From Kribbella capetownensis (lineage in GTDB: Bacteria > Actinomycetota > Actinomycetes > Propionibacteriales > Kribbellaceae), in assembly GCF_004331485.1 (NCBI RefSeq), contig NZ_SJKD01000008.1:400924-464923 (forward strand): 64,000 nt of DNA, written 5' to 3'. A program made the position numbers and the translations under genes. A model generated the notes under the pieces. The model was not told the origin of the DNA, did no database searches, and worked only from the letters and a program-made list of their open reading frames with translations. Positions 7,999 to 15,548 of this stretch are shown here, in pieces (within the stretch, counting starts at the first letter, position 1; each line of letters opens with the position of its first letter).

Positions 7999-9842
7999 GC
8001 ACTCTCCCGTTCCCGTTCGCCGGCGTCCAGATGGGCGGCACGCAGGCGCCCACCACGGGCGCCACGCCCGACCAGCCAGGCGATGCCGGCGATCTCGAGC
8101 AGACCGACCACACCGAGCAGGGCGTAGCCGCCGTTCCACATCCATCGTGGCACGTCGGTCCGCTCCTCCCGCCGCAGCACCTGCTGCTCGTTGACGAAAT
8201 CGACCGTCTGCCCGTTCGACACCTGGACGGCCGGCTTCTCGATCGCCAGGTCCTCCGGCGCGTACACCCACATCGCCACCAGGTCGCGCTGCCCCTGGTG
8301 CAGCCGGATCATCGACTTCCACTTGCCGAACATCGGCAGCGCGTCCGCCGACCGATAGGTGCCGTCGGCCACCTTCACCATCGGGTGCGTCACCAGCCCA
8401 CCACCCTGCCAGGCCATCGCCTCGAACCACCGCGCCCCCTCGGCCGCGTCGCCCGGCTGCAGCTTGACCGTGACGTACGCCGTCGGCTCGGCCCCCGTGG
8501 CCACCCGCTCCAACGACACCGTCCCGGTCACGCCCGGCTCGGCCGATCGCGGCACGCAGAAGAACACGGTCGCCGTGACTGCGACCAGTCCGACCGCGCC
8601 CAGTTGATGGGTGCGGCGTACCGCCTGCGACCGCGCGTTCCGGATGCCGATCGCACGCCGCTCTCCCGCGACCTCGGCGTACCGGGTCGCCAGCCAGGCT
8701 CCGACGAGTCCGGCTCCAATCCCGGTGACAACGCCGTACCCGAGAGCCGACGGGAGCATGGACGACGGCCACGCGATCGGCATCCAGCTGTGGCTCCAGG
8801 CGTACTCCGCGACCACGCCGACGGTCCCGATCAGCGCGCCGGCGACCGCACCGAGGCGGAAGCGATTCTTGTTGCCGAGGGCAAACGCCACCAGCTCGAC
8901 CAGCACCGCCTCGAGGATGAGCAGCGGGAAGTGCCCGAGGATCTCGCCCAGCGGCTGGTCGACTGCCCAGGCGATGCCGCCGCGGATCACCAGGTACACG
9001 GCCAGCGCGGCGAACGCCGTACCCGGACCACGTCGAGCCCGCAGCACCGTGAACGCCAGCGCGGCACCGAAGACGATCAGGATCGGCTGCAGTATCAAGG
9101 GGAACTGCGGGACGCCGTAGTTGAACTCGGTGCTGAACAGATCCCAGGCAATCAGCAATGCGCCGACCGACACGATCTCCTGGAACAGGCGGCGCTTGTT
9201 GATGCCGAGCAGCTGCTCCACCTCGGCGAGCGCCAGCAGCCGCGCGAAGATCGAGAAGACCACGCCGCCGATCATCAGCAGGTGGGTCGGGCCCCAGAGC
9301 GTGACGTCCTCACCGAACAGGCGGTGCCAGAGGTCGTCCAGCGGGAAGCCGACCAGCGCGAATGTGCCGCACACCGTGACGAGCGCGGCGCTGCACGGGA
9401 TCCGCCAGCCGTTGGTGAGCTTGAGCGTGCGGGCCGGCAGTGGCTTGCGGGCCAGGGCGATCGGCAGGACGCCGGAGATGATCACACCGAGGATGCCGAA
9501 GAAGATCGGGTAGTGCGCCGGCGTACCGAACGGGCCGGTGTCGCGGCCGCGGTCGATGTGCACGGCGATGTCCCACCAGACGCCGAAGGCGCAGGCGAGC
9601 AGCGAGACCGCGTGCAGGTACGGCGTCAGCGCGGCCCATCGGGGGACTCCGTCCAGTCTCCCGATGGTGTCCGCAAGCCGTCCTACCAGCGTGACGCGTC
9701 CGGTCCGTTCCCGCCACAGGAGTACGGCGAGTGCGACGTACATCAGTCCGACCAGGCCGGTGACGATCGCGATCTGGTCGAACGTCGCGGTTCCGGTGGT
9801 GGCCAGCGGGATCGCCATTCGACGGACTCCTCCATCGCTCAT
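7995..9842 (-). CDS. Large multi-pass membrane protein of unknown function
   Basis: 615 residues. The first two thirds form roughly ten to twelve hydrophobic segments (for example IAIVTGLVGLMYVALAVLLW, LILQPILIVFGAALAFTVL), then a TM near 425-440, an extracytoplasmic beta domain (GTVSLERVATGAEPTAYVTVKLQPGDAAEG and following) and one last TM. His residues occur at several TM edges (PYLHAVSLL, AHYPIFFGI, GPTHLLMIGG), which could bind heme or metal, though this is speculation. Starts at 9842 or 9818 are both possible. The gene is divergent from a MerR regulator, with a perfect inverted repeat between them, and leads the hydrolase/CoA-transferase operon. Not recognised as a named family. Confidence 0.8.
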   Translation of the reverse strand: MSDGGVRRMAIPLATTGTATFDQIAIVTGLVGLMYVALAVLLWRERTGRVTLVGRLADTIGRLDGVPRWAALTPYLHAVSLLACAFGVWWDIAVHIDRGRDTGPFGTPAHYPIFFGILGVIISGVLPIALARKPLPARTLKLTNGWRIPCSAALVTVCGTFALVGFPLDDLWHRLFGEDVTLWGPTHLLMIGGVVFSIFARLLALAEVEQLLGINKRRLFQEIVSVGALLIAWDLFSTEFNYGVPQFPLILQPILIVFGAALAFTVLRARRGPGTAFAALAVYLVIRGGIAWAVDQPLGEILGHFPLLILEAVLVELVAFALGNKNRFRLGAVAGALIGTVGVVAEYAWSHSWMPIAWPSSMLPSALGYGVVTGIGAGLVGAWLATRYAEVAGERRAIGIRNARSQAVRRTHQLGAVGLVAVTATVFFCVPRSAEPGVTGTVSLERVATGAEPTAYVTVKLQPGDAAEGARWFEAMAWQGGGLVTHPMVKVADGTYRSADALPMFGKWKSMIRLHQGQRDLVAMWVYAPEDLAIEKPAVQVSNGQTVDFVNEQQVLRREERTDVPRWMWNGGYALLGVVGLLEIAGIAWLVGRGARGGRLRAAHLDAGERERESA

Positions 9843-9856
9843 GCGCCATGACTGAT

Positions 9857-9875
9857 GTTACATCTTCTATGTAAC
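9857..9875. promoter_or_regulatory. Perfect inverted repeat, probable MerR operator
   Basis: GTTACAT-CTTCT-ATGTAAC: 7-bp perfect arms with a 5-nt spacer between the divergent membrane-protein gene (start 9842 or 9818) and the MerR gene (start 9900). Its position fits a shared operator. Confidence 0.65.
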
Positions 9876-9899
9876 GTCGGATCTGGAAGACTGTCAACC

Positions 9900-10649
9900 G
9901 TGGAAGCACACGACGAGGAGCTCACCGTCGACCAGCTCGCCGCCAAGGTGGGCATGACGGTCCGCAACGTGCGCGCGTACGCCGGGCGCGGCCTGATCCC
10001 GCCGCCACGCCTGGTCGGGCGGACCGGGTACTACGGCCACGACCACGTCGCCCGGTTGAAGCTGGTCCAGGAGCTGCTGAGCAAGGGCTACACGCTGGCC
10101 GCGGTCGAGCGGATGATGGGCGAACTGCCGGACGGCGCGATGGCGCTCGGCGTCTTCGAGACCCTGGTGAACCCGTGGACCCCGTCCGAGCCGGAGGTGC
10201 TGGACGAGTTCCAGCTGGCCGAGCGGGCCGGCGTACCGCACGATCCGGCGGTGATCACGCGGCTGGTCGAGCTGGGGATCGCGGAGCGGCAGGACGACGG
10301 CCGGCTCCGGATCCCGAACCCGGACCTGCTCCGGACCGGGCTCGAGGTGATCAAGCTCGGCGTACCCATGCAGGCGATCTTCGAGATGCTGCCCAAGCTG
10401 TTCGCCCAGGCCGACGCGGTGGCCAAGACGTACGTCGAGCTGTTCCGCAGCACGGTGTGGCGCGAGTTCAGCGACGCCGGATTGCCGGCCGAGGGGTGGC
10501 CGGAAATCCAGCGCACGCTGGAGAACATCATTCCGCTGGCCGGGCAGGCGCTTGTCGCGGCGTTCCGGGAAGCGATGGCGCGCGAGATCGAGATCGTCGC
10601 CTACGAAGAGCTCGGCCTCGACCCGAAGGCCCTCCCCTCGCCCGGCTAA
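9900..10649 (+). CDS. MerR-family transcriptional regulator
   Basis: About 249 residues. The N-terminal winged helix (LTVDQLAAKVGMTVRNVRAYAGRGLIPPPRLVGRTGYYG) is a typical MerR DNA-binding domain; the long C-terminal helical part (about 100-245) is unlike metal-sensing MerR proteins and lacks a cysteine cluster, so a small organic ligand is more likely. The GTG at 9900 is chosen because an upstream start at 9855 would overlap the operator. It probably controls itself and the divergent membrane-protein operon. Confidence 0.88.
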   Translation: MEAHDEELTVDQLAAKVGMTVRNVRAYAGRGLIPPPRLVGRTGYYGHDHVARLKLVQELLSKGYTLAAVERMMGELPDGAMALGVFETLVNPWTPSEPEVLDEFQLAERAGVPHDPAVITRLVELGIAERQDDGRLRIPNPDLLRTGLEVIKLGVPMQAIFEMLPKLFAQADAVAKTYVELFRSTVWREFSDAGLPAEGWPEIQRTLENIIPLAGQALVAAFREAMAREIEIVAYEELGLDPKALPSPG

Positions 10650-10685
10650 CGCTCCGCGGTCAGCCCGGGCTCGAGGTCGGAAACC

Positions 10686-11255
10686 TCAGTTCAGGGTGAA
10701 GCCGCCGGTCCAGTCGATCTTCTCGCCGACGGCCAGACTGAGCTGGACGAAGCCGATGGCCTCGAGCTCACGGGCCCGCGACAGCGAGCCGGCGTCGATC
10801 GCGCGCAGACCGCCGCCGGTGATCACGCCGGCCAGCTCGGCCTTCGCGTCGGCGTCGTCACCCGCGATCAGGACCGTAGTCGTGCCGTCGCCGACCTTGC
10901 CGGACGAGACCGTAGCGGCGAAGTTCGTGTTGAAGGCCTTCAGCACCTTCGAGTCGGGCAGTGTGGCCGCGATCCCGGCTGCCGCGGAGGAGTCCGCCGG
11001 TACGACGAGGGAGTCGAACGTCTCGAAGTTCAGCGGGTTGGTGATGTCGACGACCGTCTTGCCTGCCAGCTGGTCGCCGCGCTCGGCGAGCACCTGCTTG
11101 ACCTCCGGGTACGGAACCGCGAGGACGACGATGTCGCCCGCGACCTTGTCCTGGTCGTTGCGGCCGAGCAGCTGGACCGCGTGCCCGCCCTTGCCCGCCA
11201 GTCCGGCGATCGCCTGACCCATGGTGCCGGTGCCGATGATGCTGATGTGTGCCAT
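10686..11255 (-). CDS. NADP-dependent F420 reductase-like dinucleotide-binding protein
   Basis: 189 residues. The N-terminus MAHISIIGTGTMGQAIAG is a GxGxxG Rossmann motif; VVLAVPYPEVKQVL and VVDITNPLNFETFDSLVVP match the NADPH:F420 oxidoreductase (Fno/NpdG-like) and related protein group. Probable role: hydride transfer between NADP(H) and a cofactor or small substrate. It is divergent from a MarR regulator whose paired operators lie just upstream, so it is likely the MarR target. Confidence 0.85.
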   Translation of the reverse strand: MAHISIIGTGTMGQAIAGLAGKGGHAVQLLGRNDQDKVAGDIVVLAVPYPEVKQVLAERGDQLAGKTVVDITNPLNFETFDSLVVPADSSAAAGIAATLPDSKVLKAFNTNFAATVSSGKVGDGTTTVLIAGDDADAKAELAGVITGGGLRAIDAGSLSRARELEAIGFVQLSLAVGEKIDWTGGFTLN

Positions 11256-11280
11256 GACCTTCTCCTGGATGAGTGTTCAA

Positions 11281-11299
11281 CAGTTGTTGCGACAACCAT
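11281..11299. promoter_or_regulatory. Probable MarR operator, copy 1
   Basis: CAGTTGTTGCGACAACCAT contains the inverted repeat GTTGT-N4-ACAAC. A near-identical copy lies 29 bp downstream. Both sit between divergent promoters of the oxidoreductase and the MarR gene. Confidence 0.65.
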
Positions 11300-11309
11300 A
11301 GACCTCTGA

Positions 11310-11328
11310 CAGTTGTTTCTACAACCAT
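11310..11328. promoter_or_regulatory. Probable MarR operator, copy 2
   Basis: CAGTTGTTTCTACAACCAT has the same GTTGT-N4-ACAAC arms as copy 1 and differs from it only inside the 4-nt spacer. It lies 20 bp upstream of the MarR start codon. Confidence 0.65.
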
Positions 11329-11347
11329 TGGCTGGGAGAATGTTTCC

Positions 11348-11845
11348 GTGACGACGAAATGGCTCGATCAGCCGGAGCTCGCGGCCTGGATCCGGCTGGC
11401 CTCGGTGCTCGAGCTGCTGCCGGGCGCCCTCGACTCCCAGCTCCGCCGCGACAACGGGCTCACCCACTTCGAGTACTTCGTGCTCGCGATGCTGTCCGAG
11501 GCGCCGGACCGGACGCTGCGGATGACCGCCCTCGCCCAGCACACCAGCGCCACCCTCCCCCGCCTGTCCCACGTCGTACGACGGCTCGAGGACCGTGGAC
11601 TGATCGAGCGCTTCCCCTGCCCGACCGACGCCCGCGCCACGAACGCCCGTCTGACCGACGCCGGCTGGGACAAGATCCGCGAGGCCGCCCCGGGTCACGT
11701 CGCCACCGTCCGCGAGCACGTGATCGACGCGCTGACCCCCGAGCAGGTCACTCAGCTGACCGCGATCACCGACGCGATCCTTACTCGCCTGGACCCCGAG
11801 GGGCGGATGTCGGACGTCTACCACCGCCACGACTCCGGCATCTAG
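11348..11845 (+). CDS. MarR-family transcriptional regulator
   Basis: 165 residues with a winged helix (LRMTALAQHTSATLPRLSHVVRRLEDRGLIERFPCPTDARATNARLTDAG). The GTG at 11348 has GGGAGAA about 8 nt upstream, and an earlier ATG at 11273 would overlap both operators. It probably represses itself and the divergent F420-reductase-like gene. The TAG stop is embedded in a 22-bp perfect stem-loop. Confidence 0.92.
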   Translation: MTTKWLDQPELAAWIRLASVLELLPGALDSQLRRDNGLTHFEYFVLAMLSEAPDRTLRMTALAQHTSATLPRLSHVVRRLEDRGLIERFPCPTDARATNARLTDAGWDKIREAAPGHVATVREHVIDALTPEQVTQLTAITDAILTRLDPEGRMSDVYHRHDSGI

Positions 11846-11898
11846 GGCGTGCCTCTTAACTCCGCGCAGTAGGCGGGGAGTTAAGAGGCACGCCCTAG
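11842..11898. terminator. Long perfect stem-loop, probable terminator
   Basis: Arms 11842-11863 and 11877-11898 are perfect 22-bp inverted repeats around a 13-nt loop. The left arm begins at the MarR stop codon. There is no T-tract, as is common in high-GC actinobacteria. The length exceeds that needed for termination, so a repeat-element origin is also possible. Confidence 0.6.
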
Positions 11899-12038
11899 GA
11901 CCCCGGCCTCCTCCCTTAGACGCCCTGAGGGTCTGCCTAAGGGCTGTCTGGGTGGCGATCTCGGTAGTTCTCCGCATGTGCGCGAACGTCTGGGTTGGGA
12001 CTGTGTATCTACCAGACGTCCTCAGTCCTCAGGAGTGC

Positions 12039-12158
12039 ATGATGCGCCAGATTCAGATCCAGATCCGCCGGAAGCCGAGCCGACGGACGACCACCCGCCG
12101 TACCACCACGACGCTGCTGGACCTCCGTACGCCGTCCGGCCGCCCGCTACCGTTCTGA
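12039..12158 (+). CDS. Very small basic Thr/Arg-rich protein or leader peptide
   Basis: 39-40 residues, beginning MRQIQIQIRRKPSRR and then strongly Arg/Thr rich (TTTRRTTTT). AGGAG at 12031-12035 gives good spacing to the ATG at 12042; the ATG at 12039 is the alternative. It ends 32 nt before the start of the next small gene, so it could be a short upstream cistron or a regulatory leader. No family recognised. Confidence 0.45.
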   Translation: MMRQIQIQIRRKPSRRTTTRRTTTTLLDLRTPSGRPLPF

Positions 12159-12190
12159 TCCAGCTGTCCCGCCCGGAAACGTCCACGATC

Positions 12191-12403
12191 ATGAAGCTCA
12201 GACTGCACGTCCACCACGCCTTCACCGGCGGTTGGTGCGCCGACATCGACGACGACCTCGACCGTCAGCCCGACGACCCGTTCTGGTGCGTCGACCAGTG
12301 GCCGACCCTGCAAGAGGCGCTGGCCGCCGGCTGCGCCCGCCTCGCCGAGCTCGCCGCCCACCCGAACCCGCCCCGTCTGAGCGCCCTCACCCTCGCCGCC
12401 TGA
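12191..12403 (+). CDS. Small unrecognised protein, paralogue of the gene at 23226
   Basis: 70 residues starting MKLRLHVHHAFTGGWCADIDDDL. The core GGWCADIDDDLDRQPDDPFWC and the later CARLAELA match the protein encoded at 23226-23447 (GAWYADIEDELDPQPDNPLWY, CARIAAM) in order and spacing. The acidic strand-turn region between two Trp positions looks like a small alpha/beta fold. No signal peptide. Weak ribosome-binding site; the upstream small cistron may drive its translation. It ends 3 nt before a convergent gene. Function unknown. Confidence 0.7.
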   Translation: MKLRLHVHHAFTGGWCADIDDDLDRQPDDPFWCVDQWPTLQEALAAGCARLAELAAHPNPPRLSALTLAA

Positions 12404-12406
12404 TCA

Positions 12407-12640
12407 TCAGGAAGGCGGCCTGATCGTCAGGGTCTCCGATCCCTCGCTGACCTCCGCGGGTTCCGCCGACGCTGTCGGTTCGGCCGGAAGATCGCCGAGA
12501 TCCGGGTCCCAGTCGTCGTACTCGTCGTCCGGGCCTTCGGCCTCGTGGCGGCGGGCGATCCGGATGAAGGCGGCGATCAGCAGCAGCGGACCGAGCACCA
12601 TCGCGGTCTCGGGGATACCGCCCATGTGCAGTGCGATCAT
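12407..12640 (-). CDS. Small single-pass membrane protein with acidic tail
   Basis: 77 residues. One hydrophobic segment (ETAMVLGPLLLIAAFIRIARR, about 10-30) is followed by a strongly acidic, Pro/Glu-rich cytoplasmic tail. The ATG at 12640 overlaps the stop of the larger membrane-protein gene (ATGA), making the two a coupled pair. Too short and featureless to name; possibly an accessory subunit. Confidence 0.72.
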   Translation of the reverse strand: MIALHMGGIPETAMVLGPLLLIAAFIRIARRHEAEGPDDEYDDWDPDLGDLPAEPTASAEPAEVSEGSETLTIRPPS

Positions 12641-13953
12641 GACGCCGTCACCAGCGCGATCCCGCCCGCGGAGAAGGCGACCATGGCCGCCAGCATCGGG
12701 TACTGCGCCCGTCGCAACTGCCGGCGGCGGAACAACTCCGCAGCGCGATCGTGTGCGGACACCACCCCGAGTACGTGTCCGAGCACGATCGCACCGATCT
12801 GGACCCCCGCGATCAGCCCGGTGCCGAGGAACGCGTAGTCGACCCGCATCCCGCTGGTCCCGAGCAGGTCCCAACCCCGCCCGAACGGATCCGTGGCGAG
12901 CAGCAGACCCTCCTGGCCCTGGAACATCGCGAACGAAAAATAGTGCGCGACGGCGTACCCGATCGCGATCGGCACCAGCGAGTGCACGAACGCTCCCGGC
13001 AACCCGGCTCGCCCGACCACGCCCGGCCGGATCCGCGCCGCGCCGGTCGTCCGCGATGCCAGCAGGAACAAGCCGGTGACGATCGCGACCGCGACCATCA
13101 GGCCGAGCGTGTGTACGGCGATGTGCTGCGTACGGCTGAGGTCGCCGGTCAATCGCGTCCAGGCAGACCAGCGCGAGATCCCGTCGAAGGCCGTTGATCC
13201 GAGCAACAGACACAGAAGTCCAACGATCCCCGGCTGCTGGGGCATGGTGGCCAGGCCGGCCAGCGGATTCCGCAGTTCCAGGCGACCGTCCGCACCACGG
13301 CCGAGCGGACTCAGTCGTGCGAGGACTTCGGCGTACACCTCGAAGCTGTCGCCGATGCTGAACCAGGCCGGCCCGTAGACGATGCCCGCGGCAACATTTG
13401 CGGCGGCGTACATCGTCGCGAAGATCGCGACGACGATCGGCTCGGAGCCGTCCGGATACGCCAGCTCGAGCCAGAGGAACCCGGCCAGCCCTGCGACCGC
13501 CGGCCAGTAGGCGATCCCCTCGGGCAACTTCCGGTACGACGTCCTGCGCGCGAGGCCCGCGATCGTGCGCAACGGGTTGGCCAGGCGCCAGATCGGGCCG
13601 AAGACCAGCGAGAGCGGGATGATGCCGACCCAGATCCAGACATACAGCCAGGTCGGCGCCGGGTTCAGAGCCGGCTCGCTGCTGCCGAACCAGGCGGAGC
13701 CGAGCATCAGCGCGAGTGCTGCCAGCCCGACGAGCTTGAGTATCCAGCGCGTCGGCCTCGCGTCGACCAGCCGGGTGAGGTGGTCGAGTGACTTACCGGC
13801 AGTAACTTCGAAGCGCGGCCGCGACCAGAACGCGGCGAGGGCGAAGAACGAGACCGCCACCGCCGCGCCGGCGGAGTAGATCGCCAGCCACAGCGGCACC
13901 GGCAGGTCGCCTCGCCCGCCGATCCCGTGCAGCGGCAGCAAGAGCTCCAGCAC
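12637..13953 (-). CDS. Multi-pass membrane protein resembling proteins annotated fenitrothion hydrolase
   Basis: 438 residues with about ten to eleven membrane segments. The N-terminus MLELLLPLHGIGGRGDLPVPLWL and the loop GPIWRLANPLRTI fit an actinobacterial membrane-protein group often labelled fenitrothion hydrolase, a name resting on one distant pesticide-degrading homologue. No hydrolase motif is visible, so the enzymatic label should not be trusted. It is coupled to the small membrane protein downstream. Its promoter region holds an ATGTAAC inverted-repeat element. A monooxygenase precedes it on the same strand with a 57-bp gap. Confidence 0.75.
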   Translation of the reverse strand: MLELLLPLHGIGGRGDLPVPLWLAIYSAGAAVAVSFFALAAFWSRPRFEVTAGKSLDHLTRLVDARPTRWILKLVGLAALALMLGSAWFGSSEPALNPAPTWLYVWIWVGIIPLSLVFGPIWRLANPLRTIAGLARRTSYRKLPEGIAYWPAVAGLAGFLWLELAYPDGSEPIVVAIFATMYAAANVAAGIVYGPAWFSIGDSFEVYAEVLARLSPLGRGADGRLELRNPLAGLATMPQQPGIVGLLCLLLGSTAFDGISRWSAWTRLTGDLSRTQHIAVHTLGLMVAVAIVTGLFLLASRTTGAARIRPGVVGRAGLPGAFVHSLVPIAIGYAVAHYFSFAMFQGQEGLLLATDPFGRGWDLLGTSGMRVDYAFLGTGLIAGVQIGAIVLGHVLGVVSAHDRAAELFRRRQLRRAQYPMLAAMVAFSAGGIALVTAS

Positions 13954-13993
13954 GGGATCGCCCTCCGATCAGCACAGCTATCTGACTGATCGA

Positions 13994-14016
13994 ATGTAAC
14001 ACGATCGATGTCACAT
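13994..14016. promoter_or_regulatory. Inverted repeat upstream of membrane-protein operon
   Basis: ATGTAAC-N9-GTCACAT, 7-bp arms with one mismatch. It contains the same ATGTAAC half-site as the perfect repeat at 9857-9875 but in the opposite arm order. It lies 41 bp upstream of the start at 13953 and includes the stop of the monooxygenase gene. Confidence 0.45.
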
Positions 14017-15486
14017 AGCGAGAGTTCGATACTCGGCCGGATCGAAGCGGCGGGTCAACTGGCGGAACCGGAAGGTGAACGACGGCCAGAGCGTGGTGTT
14101 GCGCCCCTCGGAGTCGAGGTACCAACTGGTGCAGCCGCCGCGGGTCCACACCGTGTTGCGCATCGAGGACCGGACGCCGTCGACGAAGGCGCGCTGCACG
14201 TCCGGCCGCACCTCGACCCGCTGCAGGCCCTCGCTGTCCATCGTCTTCAGCGCGTCCAGGATGTAAGCGATCTGCGACTCGATCATGAACACCATCGAGC
14301 TGTGGCCGAGGCCGGTGTTCGGTCCGATCAGCAGGAAGAAGTTCGGGAAGCCGGAGACCGCCGTACCGAGGTGTGCCTCCATGCCGCCCGACCACGCGTC
14401 ACGCAGCGACAGGCCGTCGCGGCCGTGCACCATGTCCATCACCGGCAGGTCGGTCACCCGGAAGCCGGTGCCGTAGATGATCGTGTCGACCTCGTGCTTC
14501 ACACCGTCCGCGGTGACGATCCCGGTCGGGGTGACCTCGGCGACCCCGTCGGTGACGACCTCGACATTCGGCTTCGTGATCGCCGGGTAGTAGTCGTCGG
14601 AGATCAGCACCCGCTTGCAGCCGAGGGTGAAGTCCGGCGTCAGCTTCGCGCGCAGCAGCGGGTCGCGGACCTGGTGCTCGAGGTGCTTCTCGGCGACCTT
14701 CTGCGCCTGCTTCATGATCGACGGCAGCTTCGCGAACCCGAGCACCATCGACTCGCGACCCCAGTAGATCCCGGCCCGGACCGCCTTCTGCACCAGGGGG
14801 AACCGGCGGAACACGGCCTTCTCGGCCTCGGTGATCCTGCGGTCCGGCCGCGGCAGCACCCACGGCGGCGTGCGCTGGAACAGGTGCAGTTCCTCGACCT
14901 CCGGCTGGATCGCCGGCACGAACTGGATCGCCGACGCGCCGGTCCCGATCACCGCGACCTTGCGGCCACTGAGGTCGAGGTCATGATCCCACTGCGCCGA
15001 GTGGAAGACCTCTCCCTCGAACGACTCGATCCCCGGAAGCGTCGGCACCGACGGCTCGGCGAGCGGACCCATCCCGGACAGCAGCAACTGGGCGGTGAAC
15101 TCACCCTGACTGGTCCGGATCCGCCACTGACCGTCCTGCCAGGACGCCGCCTCGACGGCATGACCGAAGCGGATGTGCCGGCGGACGCCGAACCGGTCGG
15201 TGACCTTGCGCAGGTAGTCCTCGATCTCGGGCTGCGGCGAGAACGTCGACGACCAGTCCGGGTTCGGCGCGAAGGAGAACGAGTAGAGATGCGAGGGCAC
15301 GTCACACCGGCAGCCCGGATAGGTGTTGTCCCGCCAGGTGCCTCCGACGTCGTCCGCACGCTCCAGTACGACGAAGTCGTCGTACCCGGCCTGCTTGAGC
15401 CGGACGGCCATCCCGATCCCGGCGAATCCGGTCCCGATCACCACGATCCGGTGATGCCTGGTCTCCCGCGTGACCTCGTCCGCCAT
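14011..15486 (-). CDS. Flavin-dependent monooxygenase, Baeyer-Villiger type
   Basis: 491 residues. FAD-binding GxGxxG (GTGFAG, 18-23), the Baeyer-Villiger fingerprint FxGxxxHxxxW (F156, G158, H162, W166) and the NADPH-binding GTGASA (about 181-186) are all present. Expected reaction: NADPH- and O2-dependent conversion of a ketone to an ester or lactone. It is divergent from a TetR regulator, with a perfect inverted repeat in the 62-bp gap, so TetR repression with ketone-type induction is likely. Confidence 0.93.
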   Translation of the reverse strand: MADEVTRETRHHRIVVIGTGFAGIGMAVRLKQAGYDDFVVLERADDVGGTWRDNTYPGCRCDVPSHLYSFSFAPNPDWSSTFSPQPEIEDYLRKVTDRFGVRRHIRFGHAVEAASWQDGQWRIRTSQGEFTAQLLLSGMGPLAEPSVPTLPGIESFEGEVFHSAQWDHDLDLSGRKVAVIGTGASAIQFVPAIQPEVEELHLFQRTPPWVLPRPDRRITEAEKAVFRRFPLVQKAVRAGIYWGRESMVLGFAKLPSIMKQAQKVAEKHLEHQVRDPLLRAKLTPDFTLGCKRVLISDDYYPAITKPNVEVVTDGVAEVTPTGIVTADGVKHEVDTIIYGTGFRVTDLPVMDMVHGRDGLSLRDAWSGGMEAHLGTAVSGFPNFFLLIGPNTGLGHSSMVFMIESQIAYILDALKTMDSEGLQRVEVRPDVQRAFVDGVRSSMRNTVWTRGGCTSWYLDSEGRNTTLWPSFTFRFRQLTRRFDPAEYRTLAM

Positions 15487-15510
15487 CGAGCCCTCCAGCC
15501 TCCGGACAAC

Positions 15511-15529
15511 AACTTACTCCCAGTAAGTT
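15511..15529. promoter_or_regulatory. Perfect inverted repeat, probable TetR operator
   Basis: AACTTACT-CCC-AGTAAGTT: 8-bp perfect arms centred between the divergent monooxygenase (start 15486) and TetR (start 15549) genes. The adjacent ACTCGGAGTCAGTT adds a second, weaker AGT/ACT repeat toward the TetR gene. Confidence 0.7.
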
Positions 15530-15548
15530 ACTCGGAGTCAGTTAGAGT

